Numbered from the stretch's first letter, positions 9,861-19,114 are shown. The stretch is DNA of 64,000 nucleotides from Microcoleus sp. bin38.metabat.b11b12b14.051 (GCF_013299165.1 NZ_JAAFKD010000001.1:124001-188000), one strand, 5' to 3'. Made by a program: numbers and translations. Notes: generated from the sequence alone by a model not told the origin.

Positions 9861-10491
9861 GAGTTACGGCATTTCTAGCTTTTTGCTGAATATAGTGTGA
9901 TTTGGCGGCATCCGCACTGAAAGTCCCTTCCCCTCTGGGGGGACGGGATAAATCAAAATAATTATGGATAAGTGAGGATACCAGACTCTATATATTACAC
10001 GAGTCGAGTTTTTTTGGCAAGAAATTTGCAGCAGCGGGCGATCGAACTTCCTGACAGGAAGTTGGGATGGCCAGATCGCCGGGGCCCACCAATCGATATT
10101 TGGTATCTAGCCGAGTCTCACTTAACGGAGGTACAAGTTGAGATTTGGCATTTTTAGATTTGAGATTGGCTTGGTTCGGCTACGCGGAAACAGAGTTCCG
10201 TAGAAGTTCAGCACCAGTCGCGAGCAGTAAGGACTTAAGAGATTGTTAATTAATTGGTCAATACATCATATTTATGAGATTCGGCTATATTTTTTGAGAG
10301 TTCAACGGCAACTGTGATTTATGTCACAGCCGACCCCAAAATTTACGCTATCCAAGATTTCGCATCACCATTTTTCCCAGAGGCGCATCAACTCTACGGT
10401 GCGAGCGCATCACAGCCTCAGAGAGATCGACATCACATAAAATTATATAAAATTGCCTGAGAATAAGAAACATACGTTCAGTTGACCGCAA
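9861..10491. other. Intergenic region upstream of the str cluster
   Basis: About 630 bases between divergent rpsL and the small gene at 10492. Short frames here (for example 9972-10157) show no family resemblance. It should hold the str promoter on the minus strand and a promoter for 10492 on the plus strand, but I cannot place either with confidence. Confidence 0.4.
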
Positions 10492-10695
10492 ATGAAAACC
10501 AAAGCTTATATTCCTGAAAGTAATATTTCTGAACTTTACTTGAACATTTGGAAGTCCGGTAAGATCGATCGGAGTCTGTTCCACCAAATTCAATCCGAAA
10601 TTAATTGTCAAAGTTTAAAAAGTTCCGACGATTCCAAAATTGTCAGCAGGCTGCTATATGCAGTGCGGCGGGGATGGCTGTCCGTCAGGGACTGA
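10492..10695 (+). CDS. Small hypothetical protein
   Basis: 67 residues, MKTKAYIPESNISELYLNIW at the start and LLYAVRRGWLSV near the end. The composition is protein-like (mixed amphipathic helices) and unlike the repeat-derived frames in this window. I vaguely recall similar short cyanobacterial proteins with a closing RRGWL-type motif, but no function. No membrane segment is seen. There is no strong ribosome-binding site. It is on the same strand as the HD protein and about 165 bases ahead of it. Confidence 0.55.
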   Translation: MKTKAYIPESNISELYLNIWKSGKIDRSLFHQIQSEINCQSLKSSDDSKIVSRLLYAVRRGWLSVRD

Positions 10696-10860
10696 GTGAG
10701 TTGCACGGAAGTTTTGAGATTACCGCACCAGCCAGGGCCCAACAACGCAGGTAAGGTGAATGATTTTTGAATTATGAGTTGAAATCTCATGATAAAATTA
10801 GATAAAATCAAAATAGATTCACCGCTCTTGAAAAGCAATATTAAAATCACAGGACAGGGT

Positions 10861-11712
10861 ATGTTTAATTCTACAGAACTGCTGATAGAGGCCTTCATAA
10901 AACAACTGGAGAATGGGTACAGCCGCACTTACGGAGGCTACAAATCAGACTATGCTGACATTATTGCCTGGGTGGGGGCAATGGCATTAGAAAACATCGC
11001 CAGCAGCGACGCTCTATATCACAATACCGAACACGCCATTTGCATTACGCTAGTAGGTCAAGAAATCTTGCGAGGAAAACACATTCGCAAGGGTGGAGTT
11101 TCCTGCGAAAATTGGCTGCACTTCATTATTTCTTTGCTGTGCCAGGATATTGGATATGTCAAAGGAGTTTGTCGGCAAGACCAAGTATCAGCAGGATTAT
11201 ATGCTACAGGAAAAGATGGCATGAGAATCGCCCTTGCTCCGGGTGCAACAGCGGCCAGCCTCGCTCCTTACCGAGTTGACAGAGCAAAACTGTTCATTGA
11301 CGAGCGTTTCGGCAACCACAAGCTAATTAATGCTGAGATAATTAAGCAGAACATAGAACAGACTCGTTTCTCGGTGCTTGACGGCAATATTGACGAAGAT
11401 GCAGTTAATTATTCTAGTTTAGTTCGGGGTGCTGACTTGATAGGTCAGCTCAGCAACCCACAATATTTGCAGAAAATTGGCGCGCTGTTTTATGAGTTGG
11501 AAGAAAGCGGTGCTACTAAAGTTTTGGGCTACCGACATCCGGGCGACTTGCTGGAAAGCTACTCTCAGTTTTACTGGAGTGGAATTTACCCCCACATCAG
11601 CGAATCTCTCGGTTATTTGCAGTTGACTCAGGAAGGCAAACAGATTGTTGCTAGTTTGTACGCTAACGTATTTCGGATGGAACACCAACGTTCAGATTCT
11701 GAGGTTGCTTGA
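10861..11712 (+). CDS. HD-fold metalloprotein (Npun_R2479-like), HD dyad altered to QD
   Basis: 283 residues from the ATG at 10861, preceded by AGGACAGGG; the frame is open 24 codons further but homologues I recall start MFN. It resembles the cyanobacterial HD-domain family with DALYHNTEHAICITLVGQE (first metal-ligand His residues) and GVSCENWLHFIISLLCQDIG. The position that should be His-Asp reads CAG GAT, Gln-Asp, so a key metal ligand is replaced. The biological substrate of the family is not known. Later conserved stretches (VNYSSLVRGADLIGQL, YRHPGDLLESYSQFYW) are intact, so the protein is otherwise full length. The substitution may abolish hydrolase activity or be a sequencing variant. 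Confidence 0.85.
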   Translation: MFNSTELLIEAFIKQLENGYSRTYGGYKSDYADIIAWVGAMALENIASSDALYHNTEHAICITLVGQEILRGKHIRKGGVSCENWLHFIISLLCQDIGYVKGVCRQDQVSAGLYATGKDGMRIALAPGATAASLAPYRVDRAKLFIDERFGNHKLINAEIIKQNIEQTRFSVLDGNIDEDAVNYSSLVRGADLIGQLSNPQYLQKIGALFYELEESGATKVLGYRHPGDLLESYSQFYWSGIYPHISESLGYLQLTQEGKQIVASLYANVFRMEHQRSDSEVA

Positions 11713-11723
11713 GTACAAGTGTA

Positions 11724-11965
11724 GTCAGTTGACAGTTGACAGTTGACAGTTGACAGTTGTCATTAATATCGGTAGGGTATGTCGCTTGTGAAAAATCCCT
11801 AAATTTAACCTATAATTTCATAGCGACGCACCTTGGATATTAGTATAAGTGTAGTCAGTTGATAGTTGATAGTTAATAGTTGTCGTCATTAGTATTGGTA
11901 GGGTGTGTCGCTTGCAAACAATCCCTAAATTTAACCTATAATCTCATAGCGACGCACCTTGCACA
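11724..11965. repeat. Duplicated unit of ACAGTTG heptamers plus a 60-base segment
   Basis: The downstream spacer of the HD gene holds two imperfect copies of the same unit: CAGTTGACAGTTGACAGTTG-type heptamers, then GGTAGGGT-TGTCGCTTG, AATCCCTAAATTTAACC and CATAGCGACGCACCTTG (about 11724-11840 and 11850-11965). The second copy has diverged (CAGTTGATAGTTGATAG). No gene is seen in 11713-12110. Confidence 0.75.
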
Positions 11966-12110
11966 TTTGGTGGACGAAACAAACCCAACAATTCCGTTGT
12001 GGCAAACTTTTTCATAAACCGTATAACTAACAGGAAATAACGAATAATCAATTACCAAGTACAAACTAGCAACTACCAATTACTAATTCCCGAACTGTAT
12101 TTCATCCAAC

Positions 12111-12626
12111 TCAACTCATTTCCTCCTCAAGTTCCGAGTGATATCTCGGACACAACCAATTGCTCGGCACCAAAGAAGGCCATCCCTCCCGCAGTGCTTC
12201 CAAACAAACAGCACGCACAGTTAATTGACAGTCCAGCAGTTCTACACCAGCTTTTTCAACTTGCTTTTTGCCTATTTTCAAAATCGATTCGTCGCTAAAT
12301 TCAAAGGTTTTGTGGCACTGAATGCAAACCAGATGGTGGTGATGGTGCAATTCCGGCAAATTCAGTTCGTAATGTTTGTGTCCTTCTGCTAATTCTAGTT
12401 CGCGCAACATCCCAATTCTTGCTAATAAATGTAGCGTTCGGTAGACAGTAGACAAGCCTATTCGTTCTCCTTTATTTTGCAAAATATTGTATAATTCTTC
12501 CGCACTCAAATGATTGCCTTGCCGCATAGTTTGAAAGACACTCAAAATAGTTTCTCGCTGGGGAGTCAGGCGGCAGCCTCTCTGATTTAGTTCGAGTTTA
12601 AGTGAGTTAGCGCTGTAGATATTCAT
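12111..12626 (-). CDS. Fur-family transcriptional regulator
   Basis: 171 residues from the ATG at 12626; the frame is open ten codons further but the family starts at this Met (SLKLELNQRGCRLTPQRETI). It has the winged-helix DNA-binding half with GLSTVYRTLHLLARIGMLRE and the HHHHHLVCIQC metal and dimerisation half. The first CxxC is present (CIQC); the usual C-terminal CPKC is replaced by AVCLEALREGWPSLVPSNWL, a variant tail I recall in some cyanobacterial paralogues. Whether it senses Fe, Zn or peroxide cannot be told. It closes the minus-strand iron-stress antenna cluster, which suggests, but does not prove, a role in its control. Confidence 0.88.
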   Translation of the reverse strand: MNIYSANSLKLELNQRGCRLTPQRETILSVFQTMRQGNHLSAEELYNILQNKGERIGLSTVYRTLHLLARIGMLRELELAEGHKHYELNLPELHHHHHLVCIQCHKTFEFSDESILKIGKKQVEKAGVELLDCQLTVRAVCLEALREGWPSLVPSNWLCPRYHSELEEEMS

Positions 12627-12679
12627 AGCGAATTTGTCCAAATAATTGTTATACATCCCCCTAATTTAGGGGGAATTTA

Positions 12680-13018
12680 TTAGCTTTTAATTCCGGTTGC
12701 TAAAGGTGGAACAGAAGGATTTGTTGTCGGTACTTCTGCATAAGGTTTGTGAACCCTAGAGAAATGTTGCTGGCAAGAATTGGCAAAACAAGTCTTCGGT
12801 TCAAAGTCAGTACAGCCGATCGCATCTTCAGTACAAGCAACGCACGGCCGTACAGTACACTTGAGGCGGTAGTCATTAGTAAAAAACTCGCAATCTGAAC
12901 AAGGAACTTGATGCAGGCGTCGGAGTTGATGGAATCCTTCGCGCAATGTTAGGGAAACACTCCACAAAAACAGCAGCATCAAAATACTGATACAGGAGCA
13001 GTAAATAAAAACAGTCAT
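12680..13018 (-). CDS. Cys-rich single-span membrane protein at the end of the isiA cluster
   Basis: 112 residues from the ATG at 13018 (the frame extends eight codons further). An N-terminal hydrophobic segment (about residues 2-24, FIYCSCISILMLLFLWSVS) is followed by about 90 polar residues with a striking Cys series: CSDC, KCTVRPCVAC, GC, TCFANSC. The spacing suggests an Fe-S or other metal site, or disulphides, but it matches no family I can name with certainty. It lies between the last CP43-like gene and the Fur-family gene, all on the minus strand, which ties it to iron stress by context only. Confidence 0.7.
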   Translation of the reverse strand: MTVFIYCSCISILMLLFLWSVSLTLREGFHQLRRLHQVPCSDCEFFTNDYRLKCTVRPCVACTEDAIGCTDFEPKTCFANSCQQHFSRVHKPYAEVPTTNPSVPPLATGIKS

Positions 13019-13065
13019 AGGGTAATTTCTCAAAGTATACACAAATTTGAAACCGATACAAAGTA

Positions 13066-13097
13066 CAGAAACAAAGTAGGAACAAACTTTGTTTCTG
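13066..13097 (-). terminator. Hairpin after the last CP43-like gene
   Basis: Perfect 11-base arms CAGAAACAAAG / CTTTGTTTCTG with a 10-base loop start 14 bases beyond the stop at 13111 on the minus strand. There is no T-run, so it is more likely an mRNA-end or processing hairpin between the antenna gene and the Cys-rich gene than a classical terminator. Confidence 0.45.
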
Positions 13098-13110
13098 ACT
13101 TAAATCGCAT

Positions 13111-14076
13111 TCAGCTTCTATTAAGGCGGGCGCGAGAAGCGTGCCAAATGTGACCTGCAAGGGCTAATGTACCCAATAAAAATTGTGCATTTGCCAATCC
13201 CAGGCGATCGCCTCCGTAAAATTCCACAGGATAAACAGTCGTGTTATACCCCACGAAAACACAGGAAAGAAAAGCCATAAAAGCCAAGCCAGCTAAACTA
13301 TAGGAAAGAATAGCATCAGCCTCAATAATCAAAATTCGCTTAGCCCAAGGAAAAGGCTCAACCAGAATGTGCCACACGCCACCTGAAATTAGCATCGCAC
13401 CAATCCAAATATGACCACCGATCACATCTTCTAAGTTATTAACACTAGCCATTCCTAGGATTGTCCAGCCACCATTAGCAAATCCGAACAAATAGCCAAA
13501 AATTGTCGCCGGATTGAGATTTGGGGTAACAATCAGCCGTACATCGCCGATCGCACTATCATAAATTCCCCCAAAATTCATTGCTTTGATCACTAGCAAA
13601 AAAGCACCCAATCCTAAAATAATTAAGTGGCTTCCCAAAATGGAACCCAGCTTCTTAGCGTCATTCCATTCATAGTGAAACTTAGCAACAATTCCGCCTC
13701 CAGTATGCAAAATTTCCGGGCCGCTAAAAACATGATAAAGACCCCCAGCGCCCAAAACAGCAGATGCCACTAAATGCAATATGCCGATCGCAAAATAAGC
13801 ATAAGTATCAGTCACAACACCCCCAGCACCAACACCCCAGCCCAAAGTTGCTAAATGTGGCAGTAAAGAGAGATTCTGCTCATACATGGGCGTGCTTGGC
13901 ACAAAGCGAGTCACTTCCGATATCGTAGTTGCTCCCGCCCAAAACATAATCAAACCCGCGTGAGCAACATGAGCGCCCAACAATCTACCCGACAAATCAG
14001 TTAAGCGGGCATTACCAAGCCACCACTTAACATTCGCTCCATCCCTTCCAAAATCGTTAATATTAGCAATTGTCAC
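13111..14076 (-). CDS. CP43-like chlorophyll-binding protein (Pcb/IsiA family), short paralogue
   Basis: 321 residues with six predicted membrane spans and the family opening [20 protein letters not shown]. Conserved His in the spans ([35 protein letters not shown]) are the usual chlorophyll ligands. It acts as a thylakoid antenna, around photosystem I or II. The start is a GTG. Compared with canonical IsiA the last lumenal loop is shortened ([17 protein letters not shown]) and the C-terminus ends soon after the sixth span. It is the fourth antenna gene of the minus-strand cluster and is separated from isiA by an inserted repeat element. Confidence 0.92.
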   Translation of the reverse strand: MTIANINDFGRDGANVKWWLGNARLTDLSGRLLGAHVAHAGLIMFWAGATTISEVTRFVPSTPMYEQNLSLLPHLATLGWGVGAGGVVTDTYAYFAIGILHLVASAVLGAGGLYHVFSGPEILHTGGGIVAKFHYEWNDAKKLGSILGSHLIILGLGAFLLVIKAMNFGGIYDSAIGDVRLIVTPNLNPATIFGYLFGFANGGWTILGMASVNNLEDVIGGHIWIGAMLISGGVWHILVEPFPWAKRILIIEADAILSYSLAGLAFMAFLSCVFVGYNTTVYPVEFYGGDRLGLANAQFLLGTLALAGHIWHASRARLNRS

Positions 14077-14125
14077 AGCTCTTTCCCTCGTAAAATTCTA
14101 GCTAGAGCAGGCAATTTTTAAATTT

Positions 14126-14350
14126 AGGACTTACGCATGGGTAGCTAAAAACCGGGTGTTTCAACCAAAATATTTGCTTAAAACCTTCTAAGTAGGTGGA
14201 CATAAATAAATACAATAATGTCATTGCGAGGAACGAAGCAATCGCAGGGTTTTGAGATTACTTCGTTGTCTCTTCAGACGGGAAATATATATGTCCACGT
14301 ACTTATCTCAATCAAAAAACCGGGTTTCTTGGACTTGATGCGTAAGTCCT
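14126..14350. mobile_element. MITE-like element with AGGACTTACGCAT terminal inverted repeats
   Basis: Perfect 13-base terminal inverted repeats AGGACTTACGCAT (14126-14138) and ATGCGTAAGTCCT (14338-14350) bound a 225-base non-coding segment. Inside are AAACCGGGT/ACCCGGTTT-type ends, an inner GTGGACAT...ATGTCCAC inverted pair, and the motif TCATTGCGAGGAACGAAGCA. It encodes no protein and sits between isiA and the last antenna gene. A clear target-site duplication was not found. A shorter relative is at 23827-23917. Confidence 0.65.
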
Positions 14351-14417
14351 GAAATTGATTAACATTGCCCGCCCCAGTCCTTGCAGAGAAACATTTCACT
14401 CTGCAAATTCTGAAGTC

Positions 14418-15452
14418 CTAGGACTCAGTTTCCATCGTATTTAAAGCAGTTTCAACTTGCTTAAAGTTAAAGCCGATCGCCCGCAGAGCGTGCCATAAGT
14501 GACCTTGCAAGAAGAAGAAAGCCAAGAAGAAATGAGCATTAGCCAGCCAGCAGCGAGGAGTGTGAGCACCGAACGGTAAGGCGATCGTATCCGCAAAATA
14601 GGGGGTAATACCCAACTTGATATCTAGCACAGGCCCGTAGAATTCAACGGGATAAGCTAAAGTATTAACTGCACAGAAGTAAGCCGCTGTAAATCCTGCT
14701 AAAGCAATACCACCGATCGAGTATGAAAGAATAGCTTCCCCAGAGAAACTCAACACTCGCTTAGCCCAAGCAAAAGGCTCTTTCACGATATGCCAAACCC
14801 CGCCAATAATCAGCATAATGCCGACATAAATGTGACCACCAACCAAATCTTCCAAGTTGTTAACACTGGCAAAATGAGTTTGATAGCCGTAAATTACTAA
14901 TGGGTCAAGAGTTGGGCTGACAACAGTGCGAACATCGTGAATTGTCGAGTCGTACAAACCGCCGAAAAACATCGCTTTCGCCACCAGCAACAGCGCACCT
15001 AATCCTAAGAAAATCAAGTGATGTCCTAGGATGAAACCGAGTTTTTTGGGGTCTTCCCATTCAAAGTGAAACTTCCCGGCGCGACCTTTGGCATCCTTCA
15101 AGCTCTTAGGGCCTTTAAAGGTGTGAAACAAAGCACCAGCACCCAAAACAGCCGATGAGATGAGGTGTACCATTCCGACCACAAAGTACGGATAAGTATC
15201 GACGATTTGACCACCTACTCCTACACCTAAACCCAGAGTTGCTAAGTGGGGGAGCAAAATCAAGCCTTGTTCGCCCATAGAAATTGCTGGGTTGTAGCGA
15301 GACATTTCAAACAGAGTAAATGCTCCAGCCCAGAAAGTAATTAAAGCGGCTTGACCGACGTGAGCGGAAATGAAATATCCTGAAAGATTGGCGAAGCGGG
15401 CATTGCCAGCCCACCAGTCATATTTAACATTGGGATTATCGTAGGTTTGCAT
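14418..15452 (-). CDS. isiA: Iron-stress-induced chlorophyll-binding protein IsiA (CP43')
   Basis: 344 residues, the length and sequence of canonical Isi[61 protein letters not shown], and [20 protein letters not shown]. IsiA forms a chlorophyll ring around photosystem I under iron starvation and dissipates excess energy. Six spans and the chlorophyll-ligating His are intact. It is third in the minus-strand order. No isiB flavodoxin gene follows, unlike the classical isiAB operon; instead a 340-base spacer with a mobile-type repeat leads to another antenna gene. Fur-dependent induction is the known mode in other species. Confidence 0.97.
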   Translation of the reverse strand: MQTYDNPNVKYDWWAGNARFANLSGYFISAHVGQAALITFWAGAFTLFEMSRYNPAISMGEQGLILLPHLATLGLGVGVGGQIVDTYPYFVVGMVHLISSAVLGAGALFHTFKGPKSLKDAKGRAGKFHFEWEDPKKLGFILGHHLIFLGLGALLLVAKAMFFGGLYDSTIHDVRTVVSPTLDPLVIYGYQTHFASVNNLEDLVGGHIYVGIMLIIGGVWHIVKEPFAWAKRVLSFSGEAILSYSIGGIALAGFTAAYFCAVNTLAYPVEFYGPVLDIKLGITPYFADTIALPFGAHTPRCWLANAHFFLAFFFLQGHLWHALRAIGFNFKQVETALNTMETES

Positions 15453-15518
15453 CGTTTTTTGTTTCCTTGTTGTACTTACTTCGGTATCAAAAAAATTGAA
15501 TTTTAGATGGATTAGTTC

Positions 15519-15569
15519 GTAGTGCGGATTTAAGTTCGCACTATCGGAGCGGACTTAAGTCCGCACTAC
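15519..15569. repeat. GTAGTGCGGA hairpin repeat
   Basis: Imperfect palindrome, GTAGTGCGGATTTAAGTTCG then CGGACTTAAGTCCGCACTAC, in the 130-base gap between the PsaL-fusion gene and isiA. It is similar in design to the GTAGTGAGGACTTTAGTCC repeats elsewhere in the window. Confidence 0.75.
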
Positions 15570-15581
15570 AAACGGTTTTTT

Positions 15582-17078
15582 TTAGTTCACAATACCTCGG
15601 AAAATTGCATCAATGCCAGCAAAGTTGTCTAGCAGCAAATAGGCGAGGAAAGCTCCGCTAGTACCGCCCATCACAAAACCGCCCCGGAACAAACTCCAAT
15701 CTTCCGACGTTTTATGCCAGTACAAAACTTTACCTGCTTCAACGTTTCGGTTCTCGTAAACCGAGAGCCCGATCGCCAAAATCAACACCAATGCCAGAGT
15801 TGCCAGCAATCCGGCTAATGGTGCTAAACCTTTTTCATGTAAAGGCAGCAATACTGCAAAAGCTCCTACCAAGAAATAGCCGTGAGCTAAACTCACTTCC
15901 AATCCCCGGACTATGGGAGACAATCCCTTACGGTAAATCGGTAAATTCCGCAAAAAAGTTACAGTCACATCCGAGAAACTAACTACTGTTGCCGCCGCAG
16001 GTTGAGCTTGCATCTGACCGGATTTTTCAACCTTGCTGGAAGTTGCCGTTACAAATTCGCCCGATCGAAAATCAAATCCCGCCGCTTTCGTCCGAACGCG
16101 CAAGGCGTGCCAAATGTGACCAGAAAGCGCCAAAATCGCTAAAACAAAGTGACTTGTTGCTAGCCAAGTCCGCGAAGAAACAACCGCTGCACCGGCGCCA
16201 CTCAAACCCACAGGGCCGTAGAAAACCTCTGGATAAACAGTGTCATTTACAGTCACAAAGTAGGCGGCCAAAAAGCCCATGTAAGCCAGAGCGCCTAAAC
16301 TGTAAGAAAGGTAAGCTTCTCCCGACCAAAACAGGACTCGCTGGGCCCACGCAAAAGGCTTAGTGAAGATATGCCAGAAACCGCCAAGAATACAGATCAA
16401 ACCAACATAAATGTGACCGCCGACAACATCTTCTAAGTTGTCAACTGCTGCCATTCCTTCCGGGCCGTGGACTGGAATAAGATAGCTGAAAATCTGGGCG
16501 GGATTGAGCGTCGGTTCGCTAATTATCCGCACGTCAGCAACGTGGGGATCGTAAAGACCGCCCCAAAATAAGGCTTTTGCGACCAACAACCAAGCACCGG
16601 CACCTAATAGCAATAGATGAATACCGATGATGCTGGTCATTTTGTCTTTGTCTTCCCAGTCGTAGCCGAAAGAACCAAAGAATGTATTGTTTTGTGGCAA
16701 TACTTTCGGGCCTACCAAGGAATGGTAAATGCCGCCGGCACCGAGAACTGCGGAACTAATTAAATGCACAACTCCGATCGCAAAATAGGGATAGGTATCA
16801 ACAATTTGACCACCATGTCCTACTCCTAAACCCAAACTGGCCAAGTGCGGCAGCAAGATTAAACCTTGGTCGTACATCGGCAACTCTGGGTTGAAATTTG
16901 AAATTTCAAACAGAGTCATCGCCCCGGCCCAGAGGACAATCAAGCCCGCGTGAGCAACGTGAGCTCCTAAAATTCGTCCTGAAAATTCTGTGAAACGGGC
17001 GTTTCCAGCCCACCAGCCGTACTCGTTTTCTGACTTTTCCGGTTCTGGTACTAAATTCGGTTCAACTATTGCTTGCAT
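15582..17078 (-). CDS. IsiA/Pcb protein fused to a PsaL-type C-terminal domain
   Basis: 498 residues. Residues about 15-340 are a complete six-span CP43-like antenna protein ([47 protein letters not shown]). After an Ala/Thr linker, residues about 365-498 resemble photosystem I subunit [21 protein letters not shown], then [10 protein letters not shown] and two further spans. PsaL lies at the trimer interface of PSI, so the fusion probably docks the antenna at the PsaL position. Such IsiA-PsaL fusions are known from cyanobacteria with several isiA copies. It is second in the minus-strand cluster, between a Pcb-type gene and isiA. The long length is due only to the extra domain. Confidence 0.93.
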   Translation of the reverse strand: MQAIVEPNLVPEPEKSENEYGWWAGNARFTEFSGRILGAHVAHAGLIVLWAGAMTLFEISNFNPELPMYDQGLILLPHLASLGLGVGHGGQIVDTYPYFAIGVVHLISSAVLGAGGIYHSLVGPKVLPQNNTFFGSFGYDWEDKDKMTSIIGIHLLLLGAGAWLLVAKALFWGGLYDPHVADVRIISEPTLNPAQIFSYLIPVHGPEGMAAVDNLEDVVGGHIYVGLICILGGFWHIFTKPFAWAQRVLFWSGEAYLSYSLGALAYMGFLAAYFVTVNDTVYPEVFYGPVGLSGAGAAVVSSRTWLATSHFVLAILALSGHIWHALRVRTKAAGFDFRSGEFVTATSSKVEKSGQMQAQPAAATVVSFSDVTVTFLRNLPIYRKGLSPIVRGLEVSLAHGYFLVGAFAVLLPLHEKGLAPLAGLLATLALVLILAIGLSVYENRNVEAGKVLYWHKTSEDWSLFRGGFVMGGTSGAFLAYLLLDNFAGIDAIFRGIVN

Positions 17079-17116
17079 TTTCTCTTTCCTCTAATTTCGG
17101 TGAATTGGAGTTGCCC

Positions 17117-17184
17117 AAAAAACCCGGTTTCTCACAAAAGTCGTCGCTTGTTTCGAGAAATGTCGATGCAGAAACCGGGTTTTT
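17117..17184. repeat. AAAAACCCGGTTTCT inverted repeat
   Basis: Arms AAAAACCCGGTTTCT (about 17118-17132) and AGAAACCGGGTTTTT (17170-17184) flank about 37 bases in the spacer between two antenna genes. The same arms occur at 34968-35032 (variant) and 60956-61017. Confidence 0.8.
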
Positions 17185-17207
17185 GACCCCCGCGCGTAAA
17201 TTCTGGG

Positions 17208-18266
17208 TTAACTCGCTGCATTAGCGCGAACATCTCCACGCATCGGTTGCACAACTTCGCCTTTGCGGAAGTCAAATCCTGCCGCGCGCAAAGCGTGCCA
17301 GAAATGTCCTTGCAGAACAAAGAAAGCCAGCCAGAAGTGAGCGTTTGCTAGCCAAGTTCGAGAAGTCAAAACTTCTCCACTACCGAAATAGGGAAATTGT
17401 TGGATGCCAATGTTTAAAGCTGGGCCGAAAAATTCAACTGGGAAAACCAGGGTGTTGACTGAGACAAAGTAGGCGGCGATGAAACCCATTAAGGCTAATG
17501 CGCCGAGACTGTAAGAAAGGTAAGCTTCTCCTGACCAGACGAACAGTTTTTTGGCCCAAGTAAAAGGCTGAGTGCGAATGTGCCACAAGCCACCGGCAAT
17601 GCAGAGGATTCCGACCCAAATATGTCCGCCGACAACATCTTCGAGATTGTCAACAGAGGCAATCCAGTTTTTGCCACCTGCACCGAACAGGTAGCCGAAA
17701 ATCACAGTGGGATCGAGTGTGGGTTCCGAAATTACCCTCACTTGCCCGATCGTGGTATCATACAAACCACCGAAATACATAGCTTTGGCCACCAACAAGA
17801 AAGCACCAACACCTAACAAAACTAGGTGGATGCCCAAGATAGTGGTCATTTTATTTGCGTCTTCCCATTTGTAGCCAAAGAAAGGAGTTCTTTCTTCGAG
17901 GGTTTCTGGCCCTTTGAGCGAGTGAAAGATGCCGCCGAAGCCGAGAAAGGCTGAACTGATTAGGTGTATAACACCAATCTGAAAGTACGGATAAGTATCG
18001 ACAATTTTGCCTCCCGCACCGACGCCCAAGCCGAGTCTGGCTAAGTTAGGCAACAGGATTAAGCCTTGTTCGTACATGGGCAATTCTGGGTTGAAACGGG
18101 AAAGCTCAAATAGGGTATAAGCTCCCGCCCAGAGGACGATGAGACCGGCTTGGGCGACGTGTGCGCCCAGTAAGCGACCGGAAAGGTTGATTAAGCGGGC
18201 GTTGCCGGCCCACCAGGGAAATGATTCTCCTTCGGCTGGGAAGGATGTTTTTGCCATGCTTGTCAC
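17208..18266 (-). CDS. CP43-like chlorophyll-binding protein (Pcb/IsiA family)
   Basis: 352 residues with the full six-span antenna fold: [72 protein letters not shown]. It is closest in sequence to the antenna part of the next gene (15582-17078), sharing for example the [17 protein letters not shown] loop, so the two probably arose by tandem duplication. It is the first gene of the minus-strand cluster and likely carries the main promoter upstream, where a Fur-box-like palindrome is seen. The C-terminus ([16 protein letters not shown]) is a short polar tail without a PsaL part. Confidence 0.93.
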   Translation of the reverse strand: MTSMAKTSFPAEGESFPWWAGNARLINLSGRLLGAHVAQAGLIVLWAGAYTLFELSRFNPELPMYEQGLILLPNLARLGLGVGAGGKIVDTYPYFQIGVIHLISSAFLGFGGIFHSLKGPETLEERTPFFGYKWEDANKMTTILGIHLVLLGVGAFLLVAKAMYFGGLYDTTIGQVRVISEPTLDPTVIFGYLFGAGGKNWIASVDNLEDVVGGHIWVGILCIAGGLWHIRTQPFTWAKKLFVWSGEAYLSYSLGALALMGFIAAYFVSVNTLVFPVEFFGPALNIGIQQFPYFGSGEVLTSRTWLANAHFWLAFFVLQGHFWHALRAAGFDFRKGEVVQPMRGDVRANAAS

Positions 18267-18322
18267 GGGGCGATTTACCTCTTGTGAAAGATGTCAGTTG
18301 AGTTTTAAGCGTTCACCGCTTA

Positions 18323-18339
18323 TTGATATAGATAATCAA
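18323..18339. promoter_or_regulatory. Fur-box-like palindrome upstream of the antenna cluster
   Basis: TTGATATAGATAATCAA, an AT-rich 17-base near-palindrome with TTGAT/ATCAA outer arms, lies 57 bases upstream of the first antenna ATG. It resembles Fur-family operators in form. No binding data; inferred from position and symmetry. Confidence 0.35.
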
Positions 18340-18930
18340 CAATTTTAGGAGTTTCGTCAAGAGCTATTTGATAAAGTTTTTCACTTATTTTAGTTAAGAT
18401 ATGTAACTAAATGGTATAAAAAATCATGAAGCTAAGTGTGTGATTGCTTTTGAGGCTCGATTGGAAGTTTATTTCGGGTTATGGCAAATAGCAATTAGGT
18501 CAATATTCGAGATTTTATTGATAAATAGTCTTATTAAGGGTAGGATATTGTTTAAGTAGCTATCTAATCCTCTCGGAAAAGACAAGGTGGCACAAGAAAT
18601 CCGGTACTCTCTTCTGGGCAAGCTTTGATAAAAGTGGGGCTAGAAGGGGTGCGGGATTATTTTTTTCTGAATCAAGAGAGTTAATGGCTACTGGTCGGCA
18701 TATTCATCAGAAAATGTGGGTGGAAACCCCGTTCTTCTAGGACGGCTTTAATTCGAGGTTTTTGTTAAGATTGAGATGGTCAATGACCCACCCGTGACGA
18801 TGGAGACATAAACCCTCACACCAAAGCTTGCGATATTTCCCAACGGGGCAGAAAAATCGGTAGACCGGGAAAAGACGACGGGGCAATGGAAAACATCCCT
18901 AGACTCAAAACAGAACATAAGAATTCCTTT
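18340..18930. other. Gene-free stretch between the antenna cluster and the tnpB remnant
   Basis: About 590 bases with no intact gene. On the minus strand a short open segment around 18690-18860 reads like broken protein sequence (for example KYRKLWCEGLCLHRHGWVID, then a stop and a frame change into VLEERGFHPHFLMN), suggesting decayed coding DNA of unknown origin. Confidence 0.3.
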
Positions 18931-19095
18931 TTTGGTATTCGACACATCAGAACCGCTGGGCTAGCGGGGATAGTCTGTGGAGCTAACATAAGACCATAAA
19001 ACTCCTTGTGGGTTGAGGCGGTTGCGATGAAGCAGAAACCTAAATCGTGAGGTTTGGAAATCACCGTGGCGTTGACTCCCGGTGAGGATGTCAAC
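18931..19095 (+). pseudogene. 3' remnant of an IS200/IS605-type tnpB with right end
   Basis: The plus strand at 18931-19050 reads FGIRHIRTAGLAGIVCGANI, RP, stop, then NSLWVEAVAMKQKPKS, stop. This matches the C-terminal tail I recall of cyanobacterial TnpB proteins, with an in-frame TAA (18997-18999) where Lys is expected. It is followed by AAATCGTGAGGTTTGGAAAT and CACCGTGGCGTTGACTCCCGGTGAGGATGTCAAC-like sequence, typical of the element's right end and guide-RNA region. The N-terminal RuvC and most of the gene are missing, so the element is dead. Confidence 0.6.
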
Positions 19096-19114
19096 TCAAA
19101 CTCTAAACAACAAA

